Assembly: GCA_035525375.1 (NCBI GenBank)
Contig: DATLEI010000021.1
Location: 1 to 38,382 of the forward strand
Direction of reading: 5' to 3'
Length of the DNA: 38,382 nt
DNA from: JALZBN01 sp035525375
GTDB lineage: Bacteria; Actinomycetota; Acidimicrobiia; Acidimicrobiales; AC-14
The translations under genes and the position numbers were made by a program. Position 1 is the first letter of the stretch; the number at the start of each line of letters is the position of its first letter. The notes beneath the pieces were generated by a model. The model saw only the letters and a program-made list of their open reading frames with translations, searched no databases and had not been told where the DNA came from. Of this stretch, positions 25,737 to 33,458 are shown in pieces.

Positions 25737-26488
25737 GCGCCGGCGGCGTCACCTATCTAGCCGCGTTCGGGGGCGGGCTCATCTCGTTCCTCTCGCCCTG
25801 CGTGCTGCCCATCGTGCCGGGGTACCTGTCCCTCGTCACCGGCCTCGACGTCACCGAGATCGAGGAGGGCGCGAGCCACCACCTGGGCCGGATCGCTCGG
25901 GACACCGGGTTGTTCATCGCCGGTTTCACCTTGGTCTTCCTGCTCCTCCAACTCTCGGCGACCGCGGTCAGCCGGGTAATGCTCCGGAACCACATCGTGC
26001 TCACTCGGGTTTCGGGGTTGATCCTTCTCGCCATGGGACTCTTCCTCATCGGCTCGTTGGTGCTGAAGTCCCCCTGGCTCTATCAAGAGAAGCGCTTCCA
26101 CCCGAACCTGTCCCGCTTCGGACCGTTGGCTGCCCCCGTCGCGGGCATCGCGTTCGGCTTCGGCTGGACCCCCTGTATCGGGCCCATCCTGAGTTCGGTG
26201 CTCGTGGTTGCCGCCAACGAAGACCAGGTATTCCGAGGAGCGCTGCTGCTCCTCGCCTACTCCGCCGGGCTCGGGCTCCCCTTCCTCCTCACCGGCCTGG
26301 CTTTCGGCCGCCTCACCGGCGCCTTCGGGTGGGTCAAGCGCCACACCGTCGCCCTCACGATCCTGTCGGCCACCTCGCTGTGCTTCTTCGGCGTGCTCCT
26401 GACCTTCAACCGCCTGACCTGGGTGACCTCCCGCCTACAAGAGACAGCCCAGGCCTTGGGCCTGGGCTGGCTGGTGAGACTGGGTTGA
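25733..26488 (+). CDS. ccdA: Cytochrome c biogenesis / thiol-disulfide transporter CcdA
   Basis: A 251-residue membrane protein with about six helices. The two redox Cys lie in the first and fourth helices: Cys23 (FLSPCVLP) and Cys148 (WTPCIGP), the CcdA signature. It carries reducing equivalents from cytoplasmic thioredoxin to extracytoplasmic thioredoxin-like proteins, for cytochrome c maturation or other thiol targets. The ATG at 25733 overlaps the deacetylase stop. The TlpA-like protein at 26993 is the natural redox partner, separated by a gene on the other strand. No ccsA/ccsB (resB) genes follow inside the window. Confidence 0.92.
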   Translation: MSAGGVTYLAAFGGGLISFLSPCVLPIVPGYLSLVTGLDVTEIEEGASHHLGRIARDTGLFIAGFTLVFLLLQLSATAVSRVMLRNHIVLTRVSGLILLAMGLFLIGSLVLKSPWLYQEKRFHPNLSRFGPLAAPVAGIAFGFGWTPCIGPILSSVLVVAANEDQVFRGALLLLAYSAGLGLPFLLTGLAFGRLTGAFGWVKRHTVALTILSATSLCFFGVLLTFNRLTWVTSRLQETAQALGLGWLVRLG

Positions 26489-26525
26489 TTCCCGGGGCGC
26501 GCCGGAATGCTGCGTGGAACGCTGC

Positions 26526-26816
26526 CTAGGAGTGCTTCACAGGGCCGAACGCGTCGCCGAGCTGCTGGTCGAGCTTCTTGGCGTTCTTGAGCGCCTCCTC
26601 AGATGTCGCGCCGGTGCCTTCCCGAACGTTGCCGTTTTCATCCCTGGTCACGGTGACGACACTCTCGTTGCCCGCACCGTCGAAGATCGAGTACTCGGCA
26701 TGGTCGGAGTCCTTCGCGAACGGCGCGTCGTTGCCCTGGCCCTCTGGCGAACGGACCACGGGGTGGTCAATGGCGCCATCCTGATCCCGGTTCTCGTTTC
26801 CCTTGTCCTTGCTCAT
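26526..26816 (-). CDS. Small hydrophilic protein of unknown function
   Basis: A 96-residue protein. The first 35 residues are polar and probably disordered (KDKGNENRDQDGAIDHP). The rest alternates strand and helix: EYSIFDGAGNESVVTVTRDE, then SEEALKNAKKLDQQLGDAF. This resembles small DUF2188-like domains, but I cannot assign the family. AGGAGA just before the ATG supports the start. It lies between ccdA and the TlpA gene on the opposite strand and starts 177 nt from the latter's first standard start codon. Confidence 0.65.
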   Translation of the reverse strand: MSKDKGNENRDQDGAIDHPVVRSPEGQGNDAPFAKDSDHAEYSIFDGAGNESVVTVTRDENGNVREGTGATSEEALKNAKKLDQQLGDAFGPVKHS

Positions 26817-26883
26817 GACTTCTCCTATTCAGGCGGTGTACGACGCTTCTACCCGTCCGGACTTCGGGTGAATCCAGCCCCGG

Positions 26884-26889
26884 TAAACT
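26884..26889 (+). promoter_or_regulatory. Candidate -10 of the TlpA gene
   Basis: TAAACT fits TAnnnT. It lies exactly 7 nt before a CTG at 26897 that is in frame with the TlpA-like protein. The same TAnnnT-N7-start geometry is seen before the genes starting at 30486 (minus strand) and 33784. No clear -35 hexamer. Confidence 0.35.
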
Positions 26890-26992
26890 TTGCCGCCTGA
26901 GCGCTCTGCAAAACACCTCTTCAGAGGCCGGTTCCCCTGCGAAACCACCCCCGTCGCCAGACGCTGTCGGGCGACCGTGGCTGCGGTTCGTC

Positions 26993-27496
26993 GTGATCGC
27001 CGTCGGCGTTCTCATCCTTGCCACCGTCGGCCTGCTGGCGACCGTGAGTCGCGGCGGTGGCCCCGGAAATACCACGACCGCCGCGTTCGATCTCCCGGCG
27101 CTCACCGGGGACGGGAGGATTCGGCTGACTGATTTCAAGGGACAACCGACAGTCGTCAATTTCTTCGCCTCGTGGTGCTCCGCCTGCGATCTCGAGTTGC
27201 CCGGCTACGCCAAGGTTTCCGCAGAACTAAGAGGACGGGTGCACTTCGTCGGCGTCGACACGTTGGAGACCGGCGACCCGCTCTACATGCCCAAGCGGCA
27301 CAACATCACCTGGTGGCCCCTCGCCCATGACGTCGGAGGTAGCAACGGGTCGGGCCTGCACGACTCGCTCGGCGGCGGCAACAACATGCCGATCACTGCG
27401 TTCTACGATGCCGAAGGCAACCTTGTCGATGTCGATCAGGGAGCACTGCCCGAAAGCTCGCTGCGTGTCAGACTTCGTGAGCTCTATGGGATGTGA
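26993..27496 (+). CDS. TlpA-like membrane-anchored thioredoxin
   Basis: A 167-residue redox protein from the first standard start, GTG at 26993. A membrane anchor (residues 1-18) precedes a thioredoxin fold with the active site W-C-S-A-C (Cys62/Cys65) in VVNFFASWCSACDLE. MPITAFYDAEG contains the cis-Pro of the fold. It should reduce or oxidise envelope thiols with CcdA. The frame is open upstream to 26819 without ATG, GTG or TTG. A CTG at 26897 would add 32 residues (beginning LSALQNTSSEAGSP) and supply the basic RPWLRF that a membrane anchor normally has before its helix, so the true start may be there. The PBP gene follows after 6 nt. Confidence 0.87.
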   Translation: MIAVGVLILATVGLLATVSRGGGPGNTTTAAFDLPALTGDGRIRLTDFKGQPTVVNFFASWCSACDLELPGYAKVSAELRGRVHFVGVDTLETGDPLYMPKRHNITWWPLAHDVGGSNGSGLHDSLGGGNNMPITAFYDAEGNLVDVDQGALPESSLRVRLRELYGM

Positions 27497-27502
27497 CCTG
27501 AG

Positions 27503-29800
27503 GTGCTGACCGCTCCCGGACGAGCGTCGACCACGTCGTACACATCTGGAGCGGGTGAGCCCAGCCGGCCGCCGTCGTCAGCAATGTGGTGGACTGTCGC
27601 CGGGCTACTGGTGCTGACCCTTCTCGCGCCGCTCATCACGACCGGCGCCCTGCTCTGGTCCGTGCTCTATGCGCCCCTCACCACCGCGCTCCCGAAGGCT
27701 CGCACCGGCATCGACGCCCAGATCACGCGGGTCTACGACAGCCGGGGCGGTCAGATCGCAACCCTCCACCGGTTCGAGACGCACATCCCCGTCAGTCCCG
27801 GCGACGTGCCGAAGGCGCTCAAGGACGCTGTGGTCGCCGTCGAGGACAAGCGCTTCTACTCCCACAAGGGTGTCGACTTTCAGGCCCTCATCCGTGCCCT
27901 CAAGGCCGACATCGAGGGGGGCGGCTACGTCGAAGGCGCCTCCACCATCACCCAGCAGTACGTGAAGCTCGCGTACACCACCGGCGAACGAACCCTCAAT
28001 CGCAAGCTCCGGGAAGTCGTGCTCGCCGGCCGCCTCGACCGCAAGCTGTCAAAGGACGAGATTCTCTACCGCTACCTCTCCAACGTGTACTTCGGCTCCG
28101 GCGCGTACGGGGTGGGGGCGGCCGCGGAGACGTACTTCCGCAAGCCCGCCAAGGACCTGACCCTCTCCGAAGCAGCGCTGCTCGCCGGACTCATCCGCCA
28201 GCCGTCCACCAACGAGCCTCGGAGCAACCCGACCGGCGCGGAGAGCCGCCGGCGCTTGGTCCTCCAGAAGATGCTCGAACAACGTCTCGTCAGCGACGGT
28301 GAGCACCGCGCCGCGCTGGGCCAGCATCTGACCCTCCAGTCCGAGGTCGCCGACCCCTATGGCCCTGCGACGCTCGTCTACCCGCCCGAGCAGCAAGAAG
28401 CGCAGTACCCGTACTTCGTCGACTACGTGCGCCGTTACCTCATCGCCAAGTACGGCGACACCAAGGTCTACCGCGAAGGGCTCCGAGTCGAGACGACGAT
28501 TGACCCCGCGCTGCAGGCCAAGGCCGACGAGGCGGTGAGCGCCACGCTCGAGGGCACGACGTCACCGCTCGAGATGTCACTCGTCACCATGGAGCCGGCG
28601 ACCGGCTATGTGAGGGCCCTCGTCGGGGGCCGCGACTTCGCCAAGTCGCAGGTCAACCTCGCCCTCGGCAACTGCTCGTCGGTGGCGAAATCCGATGACA
28701 CGTCAGGGCCGATTTGCATCGACGGCGGCGGGACGGGCCGGCAACCGGGGTCGTCATTCAAGCCCTTCACACTCGCCAAGGCGTTCGAGGAAGGCATCCA
28801 ACCTTCGAAGGTGTACTCCGGACCCAGCACTTACCGGTTCCCGAACTGCGCTGGGGAAGGCTGCACCGTGCACAATGCCGAGGGCGGCGGATACGGCAGC
28901 CTTGACCTCGCCCAGGCGACGACTCACTCGGTCAACACGGTCTACGCCCAGCTCATCCAAGACGTCGGCGTCAAGGAGACCGCGGATATGGCCCACCGCC
29001 TCGGCATCACGATGGTGAACCCTGAGGGCACGTTGCCGTCGGGCGAACCCTACGGACCCAGTCTCACGCTCGGCGCGGCCGAGGCATCGCCCCTCGACAT
29101 GGCGGCCGCGTACGGCGTGTTCGCCAACCGCGGCGTGCAGTTCCCCGCCACACCGGTGCTGAAGGTGATCGATGCCAAAGGCAAGGTGCTGGAGGACAAC
29201 ACCAAGCGCGATGGCAAGCGAGTACTCGCCCAGGGGATCGCCGACAACGTCAACGAGATCCTCAAGGGAGTTCTCACGTCGGGAACCGGGACCGCGGCCG
29301 ACGTCGGTCGCCCCGGCGGTACGGCCGGCAAGACCGGCACCAGCGAGGTCTACAGCGACGCCTGGTTCATCGGTTACACGCCGCACCTCTCGACGTCGGT
29401 GTGGATGGGTTACGCCAACTCCCGCAACCCACTCACGAACATCAAAGGTGTCGGCAAAGTGTTCGGAGGAACATTCCCCGCTCAGACGTGGCACGCGTAC
29501 ATGACCAAGGTCCTGGAGAACGCGCCACCTGACGACTTCCCGCCACCGGCGCCCCTACCGAATCTTCCTTCGACCACAACCACCGCGCCGTTGTTCACCG
29601 GGGGGCCACCCGAAACCGTCGTCGTGGTCCCCTACGAGCCGCCGCCGACGGTCATCACCGTTCCCCCGCAACAGCTGTACCCGGCGCTCACGGTGCCGCC
29701 CTATCCCCAGGCGCCTACGACGGTCCGGCCGAACGCACCTCCCTCCAGCCTGCCGCCCCGAACCTCCACGACAGTGCCGTCCCTGCTCGGACCCCATTGA
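27503..29800 (+). CDS. Class A penicillin-binding protein (transglycosylase-transpeptidase)
   Basis: A 765-residue bifunctional peptidoglycan synthase. A short cytoplasmic tail and one helix (about residues 29-52) precede the GT51 domain. Its catalytic Glu114 lies in AVEDKRFYSHKGVD, and GASTITQQYVK follows. The transpeptidase domain has the SxxK motif Ser417-Lys420 (PGSSFKPF), SxN Ser476-Asn478 and KTG Lys610-Gly612. The last 75 residues are Pro/Thr-rich, as in mycobacterial PonA-type proteins. It polymerises and crosslinks lipid II outside the membrane. The GTG start has only TGAGG. It follows the TlpA gene by 6 nt and overlaps the next small gene as TTGA. Confidence 0.95.
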   Translation: MLTAPGRASTTSYTSGAGEPSRPPSSAMWWTVAGLLVLTLLAPLITTGALLWSVLYAPLTTALPKARTGIDAQITRVYDSRGGQIATLHRFETHIPVSPGDVPKALKDAVVAVEDKRFYSHKGVDFQALIRALKADIEGGGYVEGASTITQQYVKLAYTTGERTLNRKLREVVLAGRLDRKLSKDEILYRYLSNVYFGSGAYGVGAAAETYFRKPAKDLTLSEAALLAGLIRQPSTNEPRSNPTGAESRRRLVLQKMLEQRLVSDGEHRAALGQHLTLQSEVADPYGPATLVYPPEQQEAQYPYFVDYVRRYLIAKYGDTKVYREGLRVETTIDPALQAKADEAVSATLEGTTSPLEMSLVTMEPATGYVRALVGGRDFAKSQVNLALGNCSSVAKSDDTSGPICIDGGGTGRQPGSSFKPFTLAKAFEEGIQPSKVYSGPSTYRFPNCAGEGCTVHNAEGGGYGSLDLAQATTHSVNTVYAQLIQDVGVKETADMAHRLGITMVNPEGTLPSGEPYGPSLTLGAAEASPLDMAAAYGVFANRGVQFPATPVLKVIDAKGKVLEDNTKRDGKRVLAQGIADNVNEILKGVLTSGTGTAADVGRPGGTAGKTGTSEVYSDAWFIGYTPHLSTSVWMGYANSRNPLTNIKGVGKVFGGTFPAQTWHAYMTKVLENAPPDDFPPPAPLPNLPSTTTTAPLFTGGPPETVVVVPYEPPPTVITVPPQQLYPALTVPPYPQAPTTVRPNAPPSSLPPRTSTTVPSLLGPH

Positions 29801-30069
29801 TCTTCCTCGTCATAATCCTCATCGTCGCGGTCATCGGCGGGGTCATCGCCTACATGGTCTTCCAGTTCACGAGCGTCGGCGCGGTGTCCTCCAGTGCTGG
29901 CCCTCGCCTCGAACCCGGCGCGTCCCGGGCCCGGGTTCGCGGCTCACTCGTCCAACGGCTCGAAGACGCTCCGCAGGGTTGTCTCTGGAGCGCGATCATC
30001 GCCATGGCCCTCTGGGTCGGCCTCTGGCTAGTGGTGCTGATCCTCGGCCTGCGGGTCTTGCTGGCCTAA
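29797..30069 (+). CDS. Small two-helix membrane protein
   Basis: A 90-residue protein. It has an N-terminal helix (about 2-24, FLVIILIVAVIGGVIAYMVF), a basic middle part (RLEPGASRARVRGSLVQRLE) and a second helix (about 65-88, IIAMALWVGLWLVVLILGL). The TTG start overlaps the PBP stop (TTGA), so translation would be coupled. I recognise no family. It overlaps the convergent gene at 30028 by 42 nt. The hydrophobic pattern and coupled start favour a real gene, although TTG and the lack of a Shine-Dalgarno leave doubt. Confidence 0.55.
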   Translation: MIFLVIILIVAVIGGVIAYMVFQFTSVGAVSSSAGPRLEPGASRARVRGSLVQRLEDAPQGCLWSAIIAMALWVGLWLVVLILGLRVLLA

Positions 30070-30486
30070 AGGCTGTGCCGACGGCTGCGTCGTGGGCTGC
30101 GTCGACGACGGTGTCAGCGGCGTGCCGGCTTTCTGTTTCGCCTCCATGCACACTCGCGTGTTGGTCACGCCGAGGTCGCCACAGAGCTTGTCAATGACAA
30201 CTGGGCCCTCTTCCATGTTGGAGTTTCCAGTGGCGGCATCCCATTCGGCGACGGTGTCACAAGCCGTCAGCGTCGGTTGGAGGACGATGCGAGTGTCGGC
30301 ATCAGGCCCGGATTGGGCGAGACTCCGGATGGCCTCCTGCCATGCGCTCTCACAGACGGTCAACCTGCGCGAGGAGTCGCCGCCGCTGCTGCTGTTCCTC
30401 ACGATGACGAAGATCACCAGCACGAGTAAGCCGAATCCGACGGCTACCAGCAGCGGTCTAGGACCCTGGGGGTTTCTTCCCGGCAC
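30028..30486 (-). CDS. Membrane-anchored protein with four Cys, unknown function
   Basis: A 152-residue protein. One N-terminal helix (about residues 12-29, LLVAVGFGLLVLVIFVIV) is followed by an extracytoplasmic helical domain with four Cys (TVCESAW, LTACDTVAEW, DKLCGDLG, RVCMEA), enough for two disulfides. The last 35 residues are a Thr/Pro/Gln-rich tail. No family recognised. The GTG start lacks a Shine-Dalgarno but lies 7 nt after TACTTT, a good -10, so the message is probably leaderless. It is divergent from the 47-residue protein, with only 21 nt between start codons, and overlaps the convergent gene before it by 42 nt. Confidence 0.65.
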   Translation of the reverse strand: MPGRNPQGPRPLLVAVGFGLLVLVIFVIVRNSSSGGDSSRRLTVCESAWQEAIRSLAQSGPDADTRIVLQPTLTACDTVAEWDAATGNSNMEEGPVVIDKLCGDLGVTNTRVCMEAKQKAGTPLTPSSTQPTTQPSAQPLGQQDPQAEDQHH

Positions 30487-30493
30487 GAACTGG

Positions 30494-30499
30494 AAAGTA
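30494..30499 (-). promoter_or_regulatory. Candidate -10 for a leaderless transcript
   Basis: TACTTT read on the minus strand matches TAnnnT. It is separated by 7 nt from the GTG at 30484-30486, the usual spacing when transcription begins at the start codon. It partly overlaps the palindrome AGTACT at 30496-30501. Confidence 0.45.
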
Positions 30500-30507
30500 C
30501 TAGCTAC

Positions 30508-30651
30508 ATGATTGCCATTTTGTCGATACTCGCTCTTATCATCGCCGTCTACGGGATCGTCCGGATCGTGAAGGGCGACATCCTGTGGGGCATCCTTCTC
30601 CTCGTGCTGGCCTGTGCGGTCGGCCCGGGAGGCTGGTCAGTAGTCGCCTGA
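30508..30651 (+). CDS. Small hydrophobic GPGG-type membrane protein
   Basis: A 47-residue protein with two hydrophobic stretches, MIAILSILALIIAVYG and ILWGILLLVLACAVG, split by RIVKGD. It ends GPGGWSVVA. The pattern of a helix, a short basic turn with G-D, a second helix and GPGG matches the tiny hydrophobic proteins widespread in actinobacteria that end near GPGGxSIF. Their function is unknown. The ATG at 30508 gives exactly this domain. There is no Shine-Dalgarno, and only 21 nt separate it from the divergent gene, so its promoter must overlap that gene's. Confidence 0.68.
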   Translation: MIAILSILALIIAVYGIVRIVKGDILWGILLLVLACAVGPGGWSVVA

Positions 30652-30676
30652 CCCTTGTCGCGACGTCGGAGGCTTG

Positions 30677-30714
30677 GACGTTTTGGCTCTCGGCGGGAGA
30701 AGTGTCCAAACGTC
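30677..30714. terminator. Inverted repeat between convergent genes
   Basis: GACGTTTTGG (30677-30686) pairs with CCAAACGTC (30706-30714) with one bulged T. The loop contains a smaller TCTC/GAGA stem. An alternative pairing is TTGGAC/GTCCAA. It lies between the stop of the 47-residue gene and the stop of the methyltransferase gene, the right place for a bidirectional terminator, but there is no T-tract. Confidence 0.35.
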
Positions 30715-30720
30715 GGCCGT

Positions 30721-31281
30721 TCACGATGAGCTCGGGCGCCGGTGGACCGAGACTGCGTAATCGCCGTCGTCACCGAACGGCTCGCGGTCCCAGGTCGCAA
30801 ACCGGTCGGCGAGGACCAGCCCGGTGGCTTCGGCGCTGCGGTCGTAGTCAGCCAGCGAGTAGCCGCGATCGAGCTGGAATCCGGCCACTAGCGCGCCGCC
30901 GGAGGCGACATGGCGGGCACACCCGGTTACCAGCGCGTCCTGGGTGCCAGCGGGCGTAAAGAGCGGGACGTTGCCGGCCAGCACGACGACATCAAAGCAG
31001 CGGCCCAGGTCCAAGGTGGTCAGGTCGGCCTCGAGCAGTTCTAGCTCGGGCGCGTTCTGGCGCGCCGTGGCCAACATCGACGCGTCGGCATCGACACCGA
31101 CTACGTCTACGCCCCGCGCCGCCAGTTCGATCGCCACGCGCGCCGTGCCGCATCCGGCGTCGAGCACCGATCCCGGCGCGAACGCCATGACGAAGTCGGC
31201 CTCCCCATGGACATCGGTTCCACAGGCGGCCAACTCGTCGAAGCGTTGCTGGTACTCGGCACCGTCCCAGTTCGTATCCAC
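30721..31281 (-). CDS. Class I SAM-dependent methyltransferase
   Basis: A 186-residue enzyme with the Rossmann methyltransferase fold. Motif I is VLDAGCGTARVAIELA. The acidic ribose-binding end of strand 2 is VVGVDADASML, then LEADLTTLDL, and VVVLAGNVPLF stands in the motif IV position. The substrate cannot be read from the sequence; these short YcgJ/UbiE-like proteins act on small molecules. GTG start without a clear ribosome-binding site, 11 nt after the rhodanese stop. It appears to be the last gene of the minus-strand operon that begins at 33740. Confidence 0.87.
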   Translation of the reverse strand: MDTNWDGAEYQQRFDELAACGTDVHGEADFVMAFAPGSVLDAGCGTARVAIELAARGVDVVGVDADASMLATARQNAPELELLEADLTTLDLGRCFDVVVLAGNVPLFTPAGTQDALVTGCARHVASGGALVAGFQLDRGYSLADYDRSAEATGLVLADRFATWDREPFGDDGDYAVSVHRRPSSS

Positions 31282-31292
31282 CGGGGCAGAGC

Positions 31293-31634
31293 TCAGCCGG
31301 GAGTGGGTCCGCTGACCGTGGGGTGACCGCTCTCCACCCAGGCCTTGGTGCCGCCGACAACGCTGTAGGCGTCGATGCCCCGCTGGCGGAGGAACTGCAC
31401 GGCCTTCTCGCTGCGCGCGCCGGTGAGGCAGATGATGTGCACCGGCCCGCCGGTCGGAACCTCAGTGACTCGCAGTCCGACCTCCGAGAGCGGTATCAGG
31501 CGCGCGCCGGGCACGTGCGCGGCGTCGTATTCCTCGGGTTGGCGCACATCGATGAGGGGCACACCCTGGTCGCGACCCCGTGCGACCTCGTCGAGATCAA
31601 CTTCCGGAACGGTTGGCGGCGGCCAGCTGGTCAC
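31293..31634 (-). CDS. Rhodanese-like sulfurtransferase domain protein
   Basis: A 113-residue single-domain rhodanese. PLIDVRQPEEYDAAHVPGA matches the family's CH2A region. The active-site loop is CLTGARS with Cys69, which would carry the persulfide. Such proteins pass sulfur to cofactors, thiolated tRNA or cyanide. The GTG start overlaps the thioesterase stop (GTGA), so translation is coupled. Confidence 0.9.
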   Translation of the reverse strand: MTSWPPPTVPEVDLDEVARGRDQGVPLIDVRQPEEYDAAHVPGARLIPLSEVGLRVTEVPTGGPVHIICLTGARSEKAVQFLRQRGIDAYSVVGGTKAWVESGHPTVSGPTPG

Positions 31635-32128
31635 GATGTCCCCTGTCGCAAGTAGCGCGCGTGATCGCCGACATCTGCGCCGATGGCGGCGCGCGCCATG
31701 CGTTCGGAGAGTACGACGAAGCGCCCGGTGGCAAAAGCGCAGCGACGACCCTTGGCGTCAAGGAGCCGGGCACTGGCGTCGATGTCCTTGCCCGCCCGGT
31801 CGGTGATCTCGGCCTCAACCCGGTGCGGCTGTCCAACCTGGACAGGTCGGCGAAACGTTGCATGCGTTTCTTTGGCGACTGCGAACTGTTCGGCGATGGC
31901 AATCGTGGCCCAGGCCATGGCCTCGTCGAGCAACGTCACGACCAGTCCTCCGTGCACAAACCTCGGCGCACCAGAGAAAGCCTGGTCGAGGGTGAAGTCA
32001 GCCGAAATCAGGTGGGCCTCGTCATCGTGGAAGAACGGGATCCGAAGACCCTTGTCATTCTTGGGGTCACAGACGAAGCATCCGGTTGCGAACGCAAAGG
32101 ACATGTCGTCGAGAGCGTGCACGGCCAC
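31631..32128 (-). CDS. PaaI-type hotdog thioesterase
   Basis: A 165-residue hotdog-fold protein. HGGLVVTLLDEAMAWA is the central helix with the catalytic-region HGG and acidic residue of PaaI/HGG thioesterases. CFVCDPKNDKGLRIPFF near the N-terminus is typical of actinobacterial members. It should hydrolyse acyl-CoA thioesters. GTG start 9 nt after the EEP stop. Confidence 0.88.
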   Translation of the reverse strand: MAVHALDDMSFAFATGCFVCDPKNDKGLRIPFFHDDEAHLISADFTLDQAFSGAPRFVHGGLVVTLLDEAMAWATIAIAEQFAVAKETHATFRRPVQVGQPHRVEAEITDRAGKDIDASARLLDAKGRRCAFATGRFVVLSERMARAAIGADVGDHARYLRQGTS

Positions 32129-32137
32129 CGGTTGACC

Positions 32138-32893
32138 CTACTCTGCAAGGTCGAGAACCAGAGCCCGGTGGTCGGATACCGGCAGCTGGCGCGCCGTCGC
32201 GGCGATGACCGACGGAATATCCCCAAATCCGAGGGCGTGGTCGATCTGGAGCTTCGGGCTGGGTGCCGGGAACGTCTTGGCCGTCGCGAGCATCTGCCAT
32301 CCGCTCGTGCCCAGGCGCACAGGCAGTCGGGGCAGGTTGAGGTCGCCGACGAGCACGCACGGGTGGCCGAGCCCGGCCAGGCGGCTGACCAGCTGGCGGA
32401 GCTGCCACAGGTTCCATCCGGGGACGAACGACAGGTGGCTGCCAGCCACGACGAGCGGACCCCGGCGCGTGGTCAGCTCGGCGACAAGCGCGACACGGGG
32501 CTCGTCGCGAAGGAGGATGAAGCGCTTCACGGTGGGGACGTAGACCGGCGAACGAAACGGCGCGGGCGTCAAGCGGATCACGTGCCAGCGCGTGACCGGA
32601 TAGCGGGAGACGAGACCTACGCCGTACGCGGCGCTGGTGCCGTCGTCGTCGTCGTAGCCAGCCGCCTCCCACTGCGCGCCGGGCTCCCCGATCAGCGCGG
32701 GCTCGAAGCGCCAGTCGGTGGCGCCCATCGCGGCGGCGATGGCCTCGGTCTGATGGGCCGCGCCGGAGCGGGCCTGGTTGCGGTCGACCTCCTGGAGGCA
32801 CAACACGTCGGCATCGAGGGAGACGCACGCCGCGGTCAGCTCGCCAACCGTCGCGCCCTCGCCGTGCAGAATGTTGAAACTTGCCAGCCTCAG
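32138..32893 (-). CDS. Endonuclease/exonuclease/phosphatase (EEP) family hydrolase, probable CTG start
   Basis: A 251-residue EEP-fold hydrolase, metal dependent, acting on phosphodiesters or phosphoesters. Motifs run in order: ASFNILHGEG (first strand with Asn), LCLQEVDRNQ (metal Glu), AGSHLSFVPG (catalytic His), VGDLNLP (Asp/Asn) and SDHRALVLDL (Asp/His). The first standard start, GTG at 32806, would cut off the first strand and its conserved Asn. The frame continues upstream to a CTG at 32893, with GAGG eight bases before it, giving LRLASFNILHG. I therefore place the start there. It lies 10 nt after the flavin reductase stop. Confidence 0.82.
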   Translation of the reverse strand: MRLASFNILHGEGATVGELTAACVSLDADVLCLQEVDRNQARSGAAHQTEAIAAAMGATDWRFEPALIGEPGAQWEAAGYDDDDGTSAAYGVGLVSRYPVTRWHVIRLTPAPFRSPVYVPTVKRFILLRDEPRVALVAELTTRRGPLVVAGSHLSFVPGWNLWQLRQLVSRLAGLGHPCVLVGDLNLPRLPVRLGTSGWQMLATAKTFPAPSPKLQIDHALGFGDIPSVIAATARQLPVSDHRALVLDLAE

Positions 32894-32903
32894 AGCAGGT
32901 GCC

Positions 32904-33449
32904 TCAGCCGCCGTAGTTCATACGGGTGTCCTCCATGCGCAGGACGGGGGTCTCCTCGGGTTTCTGGAAGTCGGCATCAACCACCTCACCGAGATAGACG
33001 GTGTGGCCACCGACGTCGATGTTCTGGCGCACCTTGCACTCGACGTACGCAACGGCTTGATCGACGATGGGCGCGCCGGTGCGTCCGTCGTGGAACGGAA
33101 TCTCGTTCATCGTCATGGCCTCGGCGTCGACCTCGACGGGCTTGGTGAACTTGCGGACGATGGCTCTGTCCTCACGATCGATGACCGACAGACTGAACGC
33201 GCCGCTCTCCCGGATCAGCTCGTTGGTGAGCGACTCATTTTCGACCGAGATGGCGATCAATTTGGGGTCGAAGCTCACCTGGGTTGCCCAGTTCAGCGTC
33301 ATACCGTTGCGCCGATCGCCGGCGCGGCTGCCGATGACGTAGAGGCCGTAGGGCATGCTCCACAGGACTCGGCGACGCAGGCGGTCGTATTCGTCGGGGT
33401 CGGCGCCGTCGGGTATCGGTCCGACGGGCTGATCAGGTTGCGTGGGCAT
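32904..33449 (-). CDS. Flavin reductase-like FMN-binding protein
   Basis: A 181-residue flavin reductase-domain protein. PYGLYVIGSRAGDRRNGMTLNWATQVSFDPKL is the FMN-binding start of the family (residues 33-64), followed by SGAFSLSVI and a C-terminal strand VYLGEVVDAD. Such proteins reduce FMN for a monooxygenase partner or hold FMN as a heme/flavin oxidoreductase. It follows the pterin dehydratase by 9 nt. No monooxygenase is in the operon. Confidence 0.87.
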   Translation of the reverse strand: MPTQPDQPVGPIPDGADPDEYDRLRRRVLWSMPYGLYVIGSRAGDRRNGMTLNWATQVSFDPKLIAISVENESLTNELIRESGAFSLSVIDREDRAIVRKFTKPVEVDAEAMTMNEIPFHDGRTGAPIVDQAVAYVECKVRQNIDVGGHTVYLGEVVDADFQKPEETPVLRMEDTRMNYGG

Positions 33450-33458
33450 TGTCGGACC

